Assembly (NCBI RefSeq): GCF_000171235.2
Contig: NZ_ABEA03000203.1
Coordinates: forward strand, 1-55,886
Origin: Geminisphaera colitermitum TAV2
GTDB lineage: Bacteria > Verrucomicrobiota > Verrucomicrobiia > Opitutales > Opitutaceae
DNA: 55,886 bases
Reading direction: 5' to 3'
This document shows positions 1 through 8,414 of this stretch, piece after piece. Under the pieces are notes generated by a model. That model saw only the letters and a program-made list of their open reading frames with translations, was not told the origin of the DNA and ran no database searches. The position numbers and the translations under genes were made by a program. Positions within the stretch are counted from its first letter, which is position 1; each line of letters opens with the position of its first letter.

Positions 1-953
1 AATGGGCCGGCTCCTGCTGGTATTACCTGCGCTTCCTCGACCCGCAAAACGACACCGCCTTTGCCAGCCGCAAAGCCCTCGCTTACTGGGGCGTGCCCGA
101 CCTCTACGTCGGCGGCGCGGAACACGCCGTCCTGCACCTCCTCTACGCCCGCTTCTGGCACAAAGTCCTCTTCGACATCGGAGCCGTGCCCCAAGCGGAA
201 CCCTTCACCAAACTCTTCCACCAAGGCATCATCCTCGGCGAAGACGGCGAAAAAATGTCCAAAAGCCGCGGCAACACCGTCAACCCCGACGACATCATTC
301 GTAGCCACGGAACGGATACACTCCGCCTCTACCTCATGTTCCTCGGCCCCCTGGAGGCGATGAAACCTTGGAACCCCAACGGCATCGAAGGCGTGCACCG
401 TTTCCTGCGCAAAATCTGGAGCCAGGTCATCGACAAAGAAGGCAACGTCAGCGCCGGCCTCACCATTGACATCGACGCCATTGAGAGTCCCGAACTCGAC
501 AGACTCCTGCACGAGACGATCAAGAAAGTCGGCGAAGACATCGAGAACATGCGGTTCAACACTGCGATCTCGCAAATGATGATCTTTGCCAACGCCCTCC
601 AGAAAGTCCCCACGCAACGCCGCCGCACCGTCCTCGCCTTCCTGCAAATTCTTGCGCCCTTTGCTCCCCACATGTGCGAAGAACTCTGGGCCCGCCTCGG
701 TCAAAAAGGCTCCATCCTAGCCGCGCCTTGGCCCGCCTACGACCCCGCCAAACTCGTAGCGACCGAGCAAAAAGTCATCGTGCAAGTGAACGGCAAAAAA
801 CGCGCCGAACTCCTGCTCCCCACCGGAGCCACGCAGGACGCCGCCCTTGCCGCCGCACAAGCCTCCCTCGAGGCCGCGCCGCACCTCGCAGGCAAAGAGA
901 TCAAAAAAGTGATCTACGTCCCCGGCCGCATCCTAAACCTCGTCGTCGCCTGA
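1..953 (+). CDS. leuS: Leucyl-tRNA synthetase, C-terminal part (5' end outside window)
   Basis: Charges tRNA-Leu with leucine in the cytoplasm. The reading frame is open from the first bases of the window and gives WAGSCWYYLRF, the class I catalytic-core stretch typical of LeuS, followed by the KMSKS ATP-binding loop at 252-266 (KMSKSRGN). The anticodon-binding domain and the small C-terminal domain follow, ending in TGA at 951-953. About 317 residues of a protein usually 800-870 long are visible, so the editing domain and HIGH motif lie upstream. Identity is certain from these motifs. The ATG at 93 is internal, not a start. The next gene is convergent. Confidence 0.97.
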   Translation, partial: WAGSCWYYLRFLDPQNDTAFASRKALAYWGVPDLYVGGAEHAVLHLLYARFWHKVLFDIGAVPQAEPFTKLFHQGIILGEDGEKMSKSRGNTVNPDDIIRSHGTDTLRLYLMFLGPLEAMKPWNPNGIEGVHRFLRKIWSQVIDKEGNVSAGLTIDIDAIESPELDRLLHETIKKVGEDIENMRFNTAISQMMIFANALQKVPTQRRRTVLAFLQILAPFAPHMCEELWARLGQKGSILAAPWPAYDPAKLVATEQKVIVQVNGKKRAELLLPTGATQDAALAAAQASLEAAPHLAGKEIKKVIYVPGRILNLVVA

Positions 954-1007
954 CGCCCGCGACGGCGGTTAGAGCAGTTTCATTTAAGCTGAAGCCATTT
1001 GATACCT

Positions 1008-1183
1008 GGTAGGGAGGCCTCTCCGAGGCCTCCGCCGTGCGTAGTGCGAGAATGCGAAATTCATAGGTAGTTGGAGCGTGGTTTCGGAGGCCTCGGACGG
1101 AGCGCAGCAGCGCGGAGATGGCATCGCCGAAGGCGATGGCCCGAAGGGCTGCCCTCGGCAGAGGGCACAAAGGCCTCCCTACC
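1008..1183. repeat. Extragenic palindromic repeat family A, copy 1
   Basis: Ends are inverted: GGTAGGGAGGCCT at 1008 and AGGCCTCCCTACC ending at 1183. The interior, from 1020 to about 1095, matches the copy at 36394-36497 in reverse orientation, including flanking sequence back to about 969 (gagcagtttcattta). Contains a further GC-rich internal stretch absent from the third copy. No coding potential. It fills most of the gap between leuS and the exonuclease gene. Confidence 0.85.
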
Positions 1184-1255
1184 GTTAAAACAACGGCTAC
1201 AACTCAACTGAAAACGCGTCAAAAACCGCCGTTCCTTGTTCCTTGGAACGAACAT

Positions 1256-1276
1256 CCCCCCCCTCCCCCCCCCCCC
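1256..1276. repeat. C-rich homopolymer tract (C8-T-C12)
   Basis: Interrupted C run just beyond the 3' end of the exonuclease gene (stop at 1285). On the other strand it is a G run followed by A and more G, the layout shared by most such tracts here. Confidence 0.9.
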
Positions 1277-1284
1277 GCCGCTTA

Positions 1285-1989
1285 TCAAAACAACGACCCC
1301 TGCCAGAGACTGTCCCGCTTGTCACCGTCCAGCGTGCTCATGCCGATCAACCACGGCAGCGACTGACCGGCCACGGACGGTTCACTCGCGAGCCGCGCCA
1401 GCAAAAGCGCGCCTGCCAGCGCATCGTAAAGCGCCGCGTGGTAGCGCCGCCGGTCCGGCGGGCAGTGCGTCGCCGCCAGCGCGTCAAGCTCCCCCTGCAA
1501 ACCAAACGCCGCCACCAGATCGCCGAGCTTTGACGAGGTCAGTCCCGGATAGATTTGCGGATAAAGGCGGCCCGTATCGAGCCACGGCCCCCAGTCGGTT
1601 GTCATTTCGCCGGCGCGGATGAAATCGGGAGAACTGCGCGGATAGGGCCACACGGATTTGATCAGAGTGTTTTCCGCGTTGGCGAAATGCGCCGCCAGCG
1701 GCCCCGTTGCGCGCCAGTTGGCGAACAGGGTAAAGTCGTCATGAAACAGCGCGCAATCCGCCACGCTGTCGGGATCAATCCCATGCAGTTCACGATCCGC
1801 CAGCCGCACCCGTCCCGTGGGACGGCAAAGCCGCGTATGCGAACCGAGCACCTGCGTCCCGCGCAACGTGACCACGCCGTATTCAAGAATCCCCGACGCG
1901 AGGCTCCCTTCAAAATCGACAAAGTGAATCAGTTGCGCAGTCCAGGCCATGACGTTTTCGGTTCCAGTTCCGGTGAACAGAACCCGCAT
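1285..1989 (-). CDS. DnaQ-like 3'-5' exonuclease (DEDDh family)
   Basis: Predicted exonuclease of the RNase T/DnaQ proofreading fold, 234 residues. Near the N terminus is VDFEGS, which supplies the Exo I D-x-E metal ligands. A HGI element follows in the middle, and near the C terminus YHAALYDALAG supplies the H-x4-D of the Exo III motif. The start at 1989 is supported by AGGAGG six bases upstream; an alternative ATG 13 codons in (MAWTAQ) has no such site. The Exo II motif is less clear (ANAENTLI), so substrate and activity are uncertain. Stand-alone gene, convergent with leuS, close to a poly-C tract at its 3' end. Confidence 0.8.
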   Translation of the reverse strand: MRVLFTGTGTENVMAWTAQLIHFVDFEGSLASGILEYGVVTLRGTQVLGSHTRLCRPTGRVRLADRELHGIDPDSVADCALFHDDFTLFANWRATGPLAAHFANAENTLIKSVWPYPRSSPDFIRAGEMTTDWGPWLDTGRLYPQIYPGLTSSKLGDLVAAFGLQGELDALAATHCPPDRRRYHAALYDALAGALLLARLASEPSVAGQSLPWLIGMSTLDGDKRDSLWQGSLF

Positions 1990-2150
1990 CGCCGCCTCCT
2001 GCGAGCGGTTTTTTTCAAGGAGAGCGACAAGGCGCAGAGGCGCGTAAGATACTTTGAGCGGGAAAGGGTATCAGAATTTATGTCCCCTCTCCGGTTCTAT
2101 TCTTTGCGCCTCTGTGTCTCTGTGGTGAACTTCCGGATTAGTTACTGATA

Positions 2151-2301
2151 GTTACGCAGTCGAAGCAAGGAGCGGCGGTCTCCAGGCCGCCGGACGAGGC
2201 GCAACGCGCCTCGCCTCATGCAGTTCATCATTCAAACGGGCGACGCTTCGCGTCGTCCGGCGGCCTGGAGACCGCCGCTCCTTGGCAAACGTCCGCGTAA
2301 C
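2151..2301. repeat. Extragenic palindromic repeat family B, copy 1
   Basis: Nested inverted repeat. The outer ends are GTTACGC (2151) and GCGTAAC (2295-2301). The inner arms begin AAGGAGCGGCGG at 2167 and end CCGCCGCTCCTT at 2283. A second copy with the same ends lies at 51477-51631. Noncoding, between the exonuclease and esterase genes. The rest of 1990-2150 holds a stretch ending in a tctgtgtctctgtggtgaa-type element that recurs near other genes here. Confidence 0.88.
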
Positions 2302-2310
2302 TTCAGTTAG

Positions 2311-3738
2311 TTATTTGAGCGTTTTCAAATACGCGTGGATGGCCTCGTTCTTGGCCTTGCCGCAGGCCGCGGAACTGCGGTGGCCGTTGGCGATGTCGTT
2401 GTAGATTTCCTTTTGGCCGGGGAGGTTGTTGTAGGCGGCATACACGGAGGTCGGCGCGCAGGTGACGTCGATGAAACCAACCGTGAAATACGCGCGCGCC
2501 TTCACCCGGGTGGCGAAGTTCATCGCGTCGTAGTAACGCACGGCCTCGATCACCTGGGGCAATTTCTCGGCCTCCTCCTTGGTGCCGGGCAGGAACTTGG
2601 GCCAGCCACGCTGACGGTTGACGAGCACGCCGGTGTTGTCGCAAAGCGCGGGAACGCCCGCCGAGATGTAGGTCACGCGCGGATCGAGTCCGCCGGCCAC
2701 GATGGACTGCGCGCCTCCCTGACTGCCGCCGGAAACAATGACCGTGCGGCCATCCCATTCGGGCTGCGCGGTGAGAAAATCAATCGCACGCACAAGGCGC
2801 AGATACATGCCTTGGAAGTAAATCGTGTCGCGCGACTCGCGGCCGCGCGTGCGGTAGTCGCGCAGATCACCCTTGGCGAGATCCTCGTAGTAGGCGGCGG
2901 GTTTGCCGTTGGGCAGACCGTGAGCGTTGATGTCGAGCGCGATCAAGCCGCGCGCGGCCCAGCCAGCAGGTCCAGTGAGGCTGGAACTGCGCACGCCGGC
3001 GCCGTGGACGGTGAGGATCGCGGGGAGCGTGCCGGGCTGCGCACCGGCGGGACGGGCGTAGTAACCGGAAACAGGCGCGCCGAGGCTATCAACCTGAAGG
3101 TCGAAGGTCTCGACCTTGGCGCTGCCAGCGGCGGTTTTCGGAGCGGGAACGGGGGTGAGCCGGGCGTTCATGGGGATGGCGGCGAGTTCCTTTTTCTTCG
3201 CGGCCCAGAAGGCGTCAAAATCGTCGGGCACCGGCAGGCTGGGCTTGATATTGAGCGGATCAATGCCCGCGCCGCCGAGTGCTTTCACGGTCGCGGTCTT
3301 CGCCTTGGCGTCGCCGGAATCCGGATACGTGTAGGTTGCTTCGCAGAATATGAAGCCGGGCTCGTTGAGCGTGGCTTTCACGGTGGCCTCGCCGTTGACG
3401 AGTTTGGCGGTGCCGGTGTTGCGCGGGGGCATGCCGTCCTTGCTCGTGGTCCACTTGACCTCGGCGTCGTCGGGCGCGTTGGCGAGCCGGATCGTGAATG
3501 TGACGGTGTCGCCTTGGGCGTAAAGCGCGTCGGCTCGGTCGGCGGTCACCTTCAGCGACGGGGCATTGGCCTCGGCATCCGTTTTCACGGACGCCGGTGA
3601 AGGCGCGGCGTTGGTTTGGGCGCTGGCCGGGTGGCCGAGCGTGAAGGAGAGCGCGACTGCGAGGCCGGCTGCGATTGCGTGGAGACCGGCGCTGCTGTTG
3701 CGGCGGCGGCGTTGGTGGCAGGACAGGGGGTGGTGCAT
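2311..3738 (-). CDS. Secreted acetylxylan esterase-like alpha/beta hydrolase (AXE1 / CE7-type)
   Basis: Predicted exported carbohydrate deacetylase. A hydrophobic signal segment (AIAAGLAVALSFTLG, ending PASAQ) covers residues 22-41. An Ig-like/beta domain of about 100 residues follows, then an AXE1-type alpha/beta hydrolase domain from about residue 155. It contains a nucleophile elbow GGSQGG, an HGAG oxyanion-type segment, an acidic residue in VGFIDVTCAP and a C-terminal NGH for the triad. CE7 enzymes deacetylate xylo-oligosaccharides and cephalosporin C, but the substrate here is inferred only. No strong ribosome site is visible at the chosen ATG, so the start may be slightly internal. It fits the polysaccharide-degrading theme of the window. 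Confidence 0.85.
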   Translation of the reverse strand: MHHPLSCHQRRRRNSSAGLHAIAAGLAVALSFTLGHPASAQTNAAPSPASVKTDAEANAPSLKVTADRADALYAQGDTVTFTIRLANAPDDAEVKWTTSKDGMPPRNTGTAKLVNGEATVKATLNEPGFIFCEATYTYPDSGDAKAKTATVKALGGAGIDPLNIKPSLPVPDDFDAFWAAKKKELAAIPMNARLTPVPAPKTAAGSAKVETFDLQVDSLGAPVSGYYARPAGAQPGTLPAILTVHGAGVRSSSLTGPAGWAARGLIALDINAHGLPNGKPAAYYEDLAKGDLRDYRTRGRESRDTIYFQGMYLRLVRAIDFLTAQPEWDGRTVIVSGGSQGGAQSIVAGGLDPRVTYISAGVPALCDNTGVLVNRQRGWPKFLPGTKEEAEKLPQVIEAVRYYDAMNFATRVKARAYFTVGFIDVTCAPTSVYAAYNNLPGQKEIYNDIANGHRSSAACGKAKNEAIHAYLKTLK

Positions 3739-3877
3739 CAGGGTTGTTTACTGGCGGCTGGCGGCGCGAATCGCAAGCCTGCGGTGCGAGTTGCGCCGCA
3801 GGAGAACGGGGCTGCGAGCTGCGCTCTTTTGCAGAAACGATTGGACAATGACAGATGATGCGCCTCATTAGCCCGCC

Positions 3878-4129
3878 ATGTCACGATCTGGAGAAAAACT
3901 TGCCACACCCGTCAGCCTGGTAATCGACGGCATTCTTGTCGTCGGCTTTTTCGCCTTCATGTTTTCGATCCTGCGGTCGCATGTGCCGTCCACGGACCCG
4001 GCGATGATCGCGCTGTGGGCGGGGCTCGCGGCGGGATGCATGAGCGGGGTGTTCTGGCTGGCGATCCAGATGTTTCGCGTCGTCCTGCGCGCGCAACGCG
4101 CCGCCAAGTCCTCCGTCCGCAAGCAGTAA
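3878..4129 (+). CDS. Small two-helix membrane protein
   Basis: 83 residues with two predicted membrane segments (about 13-30, LVIDGILVVGFFAFMFSIL, and 43-65, MIALWAGLAAGCMSGVFWLAI) and a basic C-terminal tail (RAQRAAKSSVRKQ), so probably an inner-membrane protein with a cytoplasmic tail. No family recognised. It lies between a divergent esterase gene and a convergent YdbH-like gene. The hydrophobic pattern argues that it is real, but the ribosome site is weak. Confidence 0.55.
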   Translation: MSRSGEKLATPVSLVIDGILVVGFFAFMFSILRSHVPSTDPAMIALWAGLAAGCMSGVFWLAIQMFRVVLRAQRAAKSSVRKQ

Positions 4130-4155
4130 TGGGCGCGGCGGCAGTCGGTGGCCGG

Positions 4156-5478
4156 CTACTGCAGCCCGCCGCCACCACCACCACCGCCCATCGATACGCT
4201 GTGGTTGAGCCCGAGTTCGAGCACCTTCGCCAGCGCCCCGGCGACGTTGATCTGAAATGTGATTACCTTCACCGCCTTCCGGTCCGCCGGGTACGCCGTG
4301 ATGCTGACCAGCGCCGTCCGTGCGCCGTCCTCGCCGTCGGGCATGAAACGCACGTCGAGCGACTCGACTTGCAGCGACAGCCGGCCCAGTTCCACGTTGC
4401 GCAACACGCTGTAGGCCGGGTTCTCCACGGTCACGAAGCCGAGCAGTTTGGTGCGCGCCCATACGCCTTGCGTGAAGAATCCGGGGCGGGGGGCGAGGCG
4501 GATTTGCGCCGGGGCACCGGGCTCCACGCGCAGGCCTCCTTTGCCCACATGCAGGCCCGCCGCGGTGCTCCATGAGAGCGTGAGTTGTCCGCTCAGTCGC
4601 CCCCGCGCTTCGCTCAACGCCTCGGGCACCAGTGGCGCGATTTCGGCCAGCGAGAGTCCTTCGACCTCCGCCGTGGCGGTCACGGCAAGAGAGGCGGGAT
4701 CGGCCAGCGCAACGTCGAAGGGGGCGAGGCGCAGGCGTCCGTCGAACGCCGTCATTTCGGCGCGCCGCACGCGGACGCGGCGGTCGGCGGTGAGGCCGAA
4801 TTCGATCTGCGCGTCGCGCGCCTCCAACCCTGCCGCGGCGATGCGCTCAATGGAGAGGCGTTGACCGTCGGCGAGCGAAAATCCGGAGAGGTCTTCACAT
4901 GTCGCGGTCAGCGTGATGCCTTCGATCTCGATGTCGTCGGTGTAATTAAAAAACGCGCCGTCCTCGATTTGGAGCGTCACGCGGCCCTGGGGTTTGCCGT
5001 CGTCCGTGAAGATGCCTTCGCCGGTGAGCGTGGCGCGACCGCGGGCGGACCAGTTGCCAAGCGTCGCATCAAGCCCGGTCTGGGCGCGGAGCGTCGCCCA
5101 CCAGGCGCCGAGGTCGATGTGTGCGCGTTCGATCCGCCATGTGCCGCTGCGCAGCGAAGCATCGAGCGCGGCGCGGATGAAAACATCCAGCGTGGCAGGG
5201 GGGGGAGGGGCGGGCTCACCGGGGGGGGGGGGGGGGGGAGGGAGAGGACGGATGGCGAATGTCACTTCGCATCCGGTGTTTCCGGTGTTGATAGTGGCGT
5301 CTGCGGCGGGATGGATCGAGAGCGTCCACGGCAGGACGGTGCCGTCCTTGAGGTTCACAACGCCTTTGACGTCTCCGGTTAACGGCAATCCCCGCACGCC
5401 GGGCGTGAGCACGCACAGGCAGGAGAGCGCCACGAAGAGGATCATGTAAAACCGCCGGAACACGTCGTCCACCTTCAT
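4156..5478 (-). CDS. YdbH-like / AsmA-type intermembrane transport protein
   Basis: 440 residues: an N-terminal membrane anchor or signal (FYMILFVALSCLCVL) followed by long beta-rich repeats (RVTLQIEDG, FDGRLRLAPFDVAL, RGRLSGQLTLSWS), as in YdbH/AsmA-like proteins that form hydrophobic bridges for phospholipid transport across the periplasm. The C-terminal region resembles the conserved YdbH end. An 18-G run at 5221-5238 encodes a polyproline stretch near residues 80-88, and the C terminus is a glycine run. Family assignment rests on pattern and is moderate. Upstream on the opposite strand is waaA, also an envelope gene. Confidence 0.6.
   Translation of the reverse strand: MKVDDVFRRFYMILFVALSCLCVLTPGVRGLPLTGDVKGVVNLKDGTVLPWTLSIHPAADATINTGNTGCEVTFAIRPLPPPPPPPGEPAPPPPATLDVFIRAALDASLRSGTWRIERAHIDLGAWWATLRAQTGLDATLGNWSARGRATLTGEGIFTDDGKPQGRVTLQIEDGAFFNYTDDIEIEGITLTATCEDLSGFSLADGQRLSIERIAAAGLEARDAQIEFGLTADRRVRVRRAEMTAFDGRLRLAPFDVALADPASLAVTATAEVEGLSLAEIAPLVPEALSEARGRLSGQLTLSWSTAAGLHVGKGGLRVEPGAPAQIRLAPRPGFFTQGVWARTKLLGFVTVENPAYSVLRNVELGRLSLQVESLDVRFMPDGEDGARTALVSITAYPADRKAVKVITFQINVAGALAKVLELGLNHSVSMGGGGGGGGLQ
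5221..5238. repeat. G18 homopolymer inside the YdbH-like gene
   Basis: Uninterrupted G18 followed by AGGGAGAGG. Read as C in the gene it encodes prolines. Any length change not divisible by three would truncate the protein after about 85 residues. Confidence 0.95.
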
Positions 5479-5598
5479 GCCAAACCCTTGTCTTTACCAG
5501 CCGGAAGACGGAGGCCGGAGGGAATGAGAAGGAGAAGGATTAGGTCTGAGGTTGCCCTCTGTGCCTTTGTGTCTCTGTGGTTCACTCTGTCATTCACC

Positions 5599-6915
5599 AT
5601 GATCTGGATATACCGTTTGCTCTTTCTGCCCGTCATGCTGGTCGCAGCACCTTGGTACCTGCTGCGCATGCGGCGGCGGGGCGGGTATCGTCAGGGATTT
5701 TTGCAGCGGTTTGGCGTGGTGCCGTCGCTGCCGCCGAAGTCGCCGGGGAAACGGCGCGTCTGGCTGCAAGCGGTCAGCGTGGGCGAGATGCTGGCGATCG
5801 GCCCCGTGCTGGAGGCGTGGCGCGGCGACCCGGCAGTGGAGGTTTACCTGACCACGACCACGAGCACCGGCTGCAAACTCGCCCGCGAACGCTACGGCGC
5901 GACGGGTCTGGTCATGGCGGTGGGATATTTTCCGCTGGACTGGTGGCTTTTCTCCCGGCGCGCGTGGCGGACGGTGCGCCCCGACCTCGCGGTGGTGACC
6001 GAGGGGGAACGCTGGCCGGAACACTTGCAACAGGCACGGACGCGGGGCGTGCCGGCGGTGGCGATCAATGCGCGCCTCTCCGACCGCAGTTTCGGACGCA
6101 TGAGGCGGGCGGCGGCGCGTCCGTTTGCGGGGTTGATGCTGCGCGGGCTCACGCGCGTGCTGGCCGCGTCCGAGGGCGATGCGGAGCGGTTTCGCGCGCT
6201 GGGCGTGCCGGCGGATCGCGTGTCGGTGACGGGCAACATCAAGCTCGACCTCGCCGTGCCGCGCCTCGCGCCCGCCGAGGCTGCGGCGTTGCGGGTCCAA
6301 CTGGGCTTCGCGGATGATCCCGGCGCTCCAGTGATCGTCGGTGCCTCGACGTGGCCGGGCGAGGAGGCGGTGTTGCTCCGTGTGTTTTCCACGCTGCGCT
6401 CGGAGGGCGTGCCGTGCCGTTTGCTGCTGGTGCCGCGTCATGCCGAGCGCCGCGCCGAGATCGAATCATTGCTGGCCGCGGCGTCCGTGGCGACGGGGGG
6501 GGGGGGGGGGATTCGTTACTCGGTGCGTTCGCGCGGCGCGGCGACGGAGCCGTGCGACGTGACGCTGGCCGACACGACGGGCGAATTGCGCCGGCTCGTG
6601 CAGATGGCGACCGTGGTGTTTGTCGGCAAAAGTCTGCCGCCGCATGGCGAGGGACAGACGCCGGTGGAGGCCGCCGCGCTGGGCAAACCCGTGTTGTTTG
6701 GACCGGGCATGGCCAACTTCCGGCAGATCACGCGTGAGTTGCTCGCTTGCGGCTCGGCCCGGCGTGTGTCCGACGCGGCGGAGTTGGAACAGGCCGTGCG
6801 CGAATTGCTGGCCGACCCCGGCGCACGAGCCCGGATGGGCGCGGCGGGCGAGGCCTGGCATCAAGCCAACCAGGGCGCGGTGACGCGAACGCTGCGGCTG
6901 ATTTCTGCTGAATAG
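5599..6915 (+). CDS. waaA: 3-deoxy-D-manno-octulosonic acid (Kdo) transferase
   Basis: Transfers Kdo from CMP-Kdo to lipid A precursor at the inner membrane, the first core step of lipopolysaccharide synthesis. About 438 residues, normal for the family. An N-terminal membrane segment (MIWIYRLLFLPVMLVAAPWYLL) is followed by VWLQAVSVGEM, TEGERWPE (equivalent of the catalytic TE.WP), the GNIKLD motif and the GT-B C-terminal region (GEGQTPVEAAALGKPVLFGP). The frame is open upstream to 5488, but that part lies in a gtctctgtgg-type extragenic element, so ATG 5599 is preferred. G16 at 6495-6510 encodes ATGGGGG in the inter-domain region, an odd feature for an essential gene. Confidence 0.93.
   Translation: MIWIYRLLFLPVMLVAAPWYLLRMRRRGGYRQGFLQRFGVVPSLPPKSPGKRRVWLQAVSVGEMLAIGPVLEAWRGDPAVEVYLTTTTSTGCKLARERYGATGLVMAVGYFPLDWWLFSRRAWRTVRPDLAVVTEGERWPEHLQQARTRGVPAVAINARLSDRSFGRMRRAAARPFAGLMLRGLTRVLAASEGDAERFRALGVPADRVSVTGNIKLDLAVPRLAPAEAAALRVQLGFADDPGAPVIVGASTWPGEEAVLLRVFSTLRSEGVPCRLLLVPRHAERRAEIESLLAAASVATGGGGGIRYSVRSRGAATEPCDVTLADTTGELRRLVQMATVVFVGKSLPPHGEGQTPVEAAALGKPVLFGPGMANFRQITRELLACGSARRVSDAAELEQAVRELLADPGARARMGAAGEAWHQANQGAVTRTLRLISAE
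6495..6510. repeat. G16 homopolymer inside waaA
   Basis: Uninterrupted G16 encoding a glycine run at about residue 300 of the Kdo transferase. It is followed directly by ATTCG, so it lacks the AGGG flank seen at most other tracts. Confidence 0.95.
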
Positions 6916-6925
6916 AAGGAGATGG

Positions 6926-7028
6926 GAAATTCACCACCGAGACACAAAGGCACAAAGATCGAACCCTGAAAAATGACCTTCTCTGTCTTTGCCAATTCTT
7001 TGTGTCTCCGTGTCTCGGTGGTGAATTC
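6926..7028. repeat. Extragenic inverted repeat downstream of waaA
   Basis: The left arm contains TTCACCACCGAGACACAAAG and the right arm its complement, ending CTCGGTGGTGAATTC. A long imperfect hairpin after the waaA stop; it may act as an RNA processing or termination structure. Related half-elements occur near 2110, 5555 and 29872. Confidence 0.8.
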
Positions 7029-7089
7029 TTCGCCTCCTTCGTTATCTTCGTTTCCTTCTGTTCAAAAATAGATTTTCAGAATTGCTCCT

Positions 7090-7545
7090 ATGCCCTCCGT
7101 TGAAATCGCCGTCACCCGGGATCCAGTGAAGCAGTTCTCTGTTTTTGCCGAGAATCGCGTGGGACGCCTCTACGACCTCACCAAGTTGCTAAAGGAAAAT
7201 AACGTCCACGTCATCGCTGTCACCGTGCTCGACACCACGGACAGCTCCATCCTGCGGCTCATCGTCGATGACCCGGAGAAGGCCCGCGAGTTGATGATCA
7301 ACAATGATTTTCCCTACACGGAGTGCACCGTGCTGGCGGTCGAGATCGGCGACGAGTCCGACTTGCAAGGCATCCTCGCCGCGCTGCTGGAGGCCGAGAT
7401 CAACATCCACTACGTTTACAGCTTCATCAAGCGCCCCGAGGGCAAGGCCGCCCTCGTCCTCAACATCGAGGACATGGACGTGGCGGCGCAGGCCCTGTGC
7501 ACACGGGGCTACAAGACGATTTCGCAGGGCGACATTTCGCGCTGA
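7090..7545 (+). CDS. Tandem ACT-domain protein
   Basis: 151 residues made of two ACT-like units (roughly 15-80 and 85-150). The first begins FSVFAENRVGRLYDLTKLLKE, typical of amino-acid-binding regulatory ACT domains; the second has the parallel LQGILAALLEAEINIHYVYSF. There is no catalytic domain, so it probably senses an amino acid and regulates an enzyme, as in the stand-alone ACT proteins of the acetolactate-synthase-regulator type. Partner unknown. The gene follows waaA after a hairpin region and is convergent with msrA. Confidence 0.85.
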   Translation: MPSVEIAVTRDPVKQFSVFAENRVGRLYDLTKLLKENNVHVIAVTVLDTTDSSILRLIVDDPEKARELMINNDFPYTECTVLAVEIGDESDLQGILAALLEAEINIHYVYSFIKRPEGKAALVLNIEDMDVAAQALCTRGYKTISQGDISR

Positions 7546-7669
7546 GACCATTTCCCGCCACGGCGCGACGGTCGCCACGCTGAGAGGCAACAGCAGGCTG
7601 ATGGCGTTGCATCCGTTGCGCCGTGGCGGGAAACCCTGCCTTTCTCTCAGCGTTGCTCCGCGTGAGTTT

Positions 7670-8302
7670 CTATGGGCTTGGGGCGAGCGTGCGCTTGAGT
7701 GTGTCGAGCTTGGGCTTGATGACCGCGCGACAGTAGCCGGCCTGCGGATTGTTCTTGTAGTAATTCTGATGATACGCCTCGGCGGGATAAAAGACATCCA
7801 GCGCCGTGATCTCGGTGACGATTTTGCCGCCCCACTCCGGATTGGCCCGCGCGAGCGAGGCCTCGGCGGCGGTTTTCTGGGCAGGCGTTGCATAAAAGAT
7901 GACCGAGCGATACTGCGTGCCGACGTCCGCTCCCTGCCGGTTCAGCGTAGTGGGATCGTGGATATGCCAGAACAGATCGAGCACGCGGTCGAGCGTGACG
8001 ACGGCCGGATCGAACTCGACTTTGACGACCTCGGCATGCCCGGTGGTCCCGCTGCAAACTTGCTCATAGGTGGGGTTTTGCCACCTGGGGTGGCCGCCTG
8101 CATAACCGCTGGTCACGGACTTGACGCCGGGCACGAGTTGATAAGCCGCCTCGGTGCACCAGAAACAACCGCCGCCAAGCACGATGGTTTCCGTGGCGGA
8201 CGCGGAGGCGGGCGAGGTCCCGTCTGCGGCGCCGGAGGGTGTGGCGGCGGAGTGAAGCACGGGAATGAAGGCGAGGGCGGTGGCGATTTTTTGTAGTTTC
8301 AT
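7670..8302 (-). CDS. msrA: Peptide-methionine (S)-S-oxide reductase, exported
   Basis: Repairs methionine-S-sulfoxide in proteins. The catalytic motif GCFWC (nucleophilic Cys at about residue 46 from this start) is followed by GYAGGH, the conserved TGHAEVVKVEFDP and a C-terminal YCRAVI with a likely resolving cysteine. The chosen start gives a signal-peptide-like N terminus (KLQKIATALAFIPVLHSAA), so the enzyme probably works outside the cytoplasm. The frame extends upstream to 8344 but without a better start, and no clear ribosome site is visible at either. Confidence 0.93.
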   Translation of the reverse strand: MKLQKIATALAFIPVLHSAATPSGAADGTSPASASATETIVLGGGCFWCTEAAYQLVPGVKSVTSGYAGGHPRWQNPTYEQVCSGTTGHAEVVKVEFDPAVVTLDRVLDLFWHIHDPTTLNRQGADVGTQYRSVIFYATPAQKTAAEASLARANPEWGGKIVTEITALDVFYPAEAYHQNYYKNNPQAGYCRAVIKPKLDTLKRTLAPSP

Positions 8303-8414
8303 GATGTGGAAAACGGAGGAAGGCGCGCCTGGCGGCAGATGCACACCAGACGCGGAATCGCGTCTTTCTCAAGGCACCGGGCAACGAAGACCGGAGAGGC
8401 CGGGCCGCTCGCGC

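Noticed and set aside
2335-3600. Open frame of 421 codons opposite the esterase
   Set aside because: Gly/Arg/Val-rich shadow with no signal or motif; the minus strand has the complete esterase.
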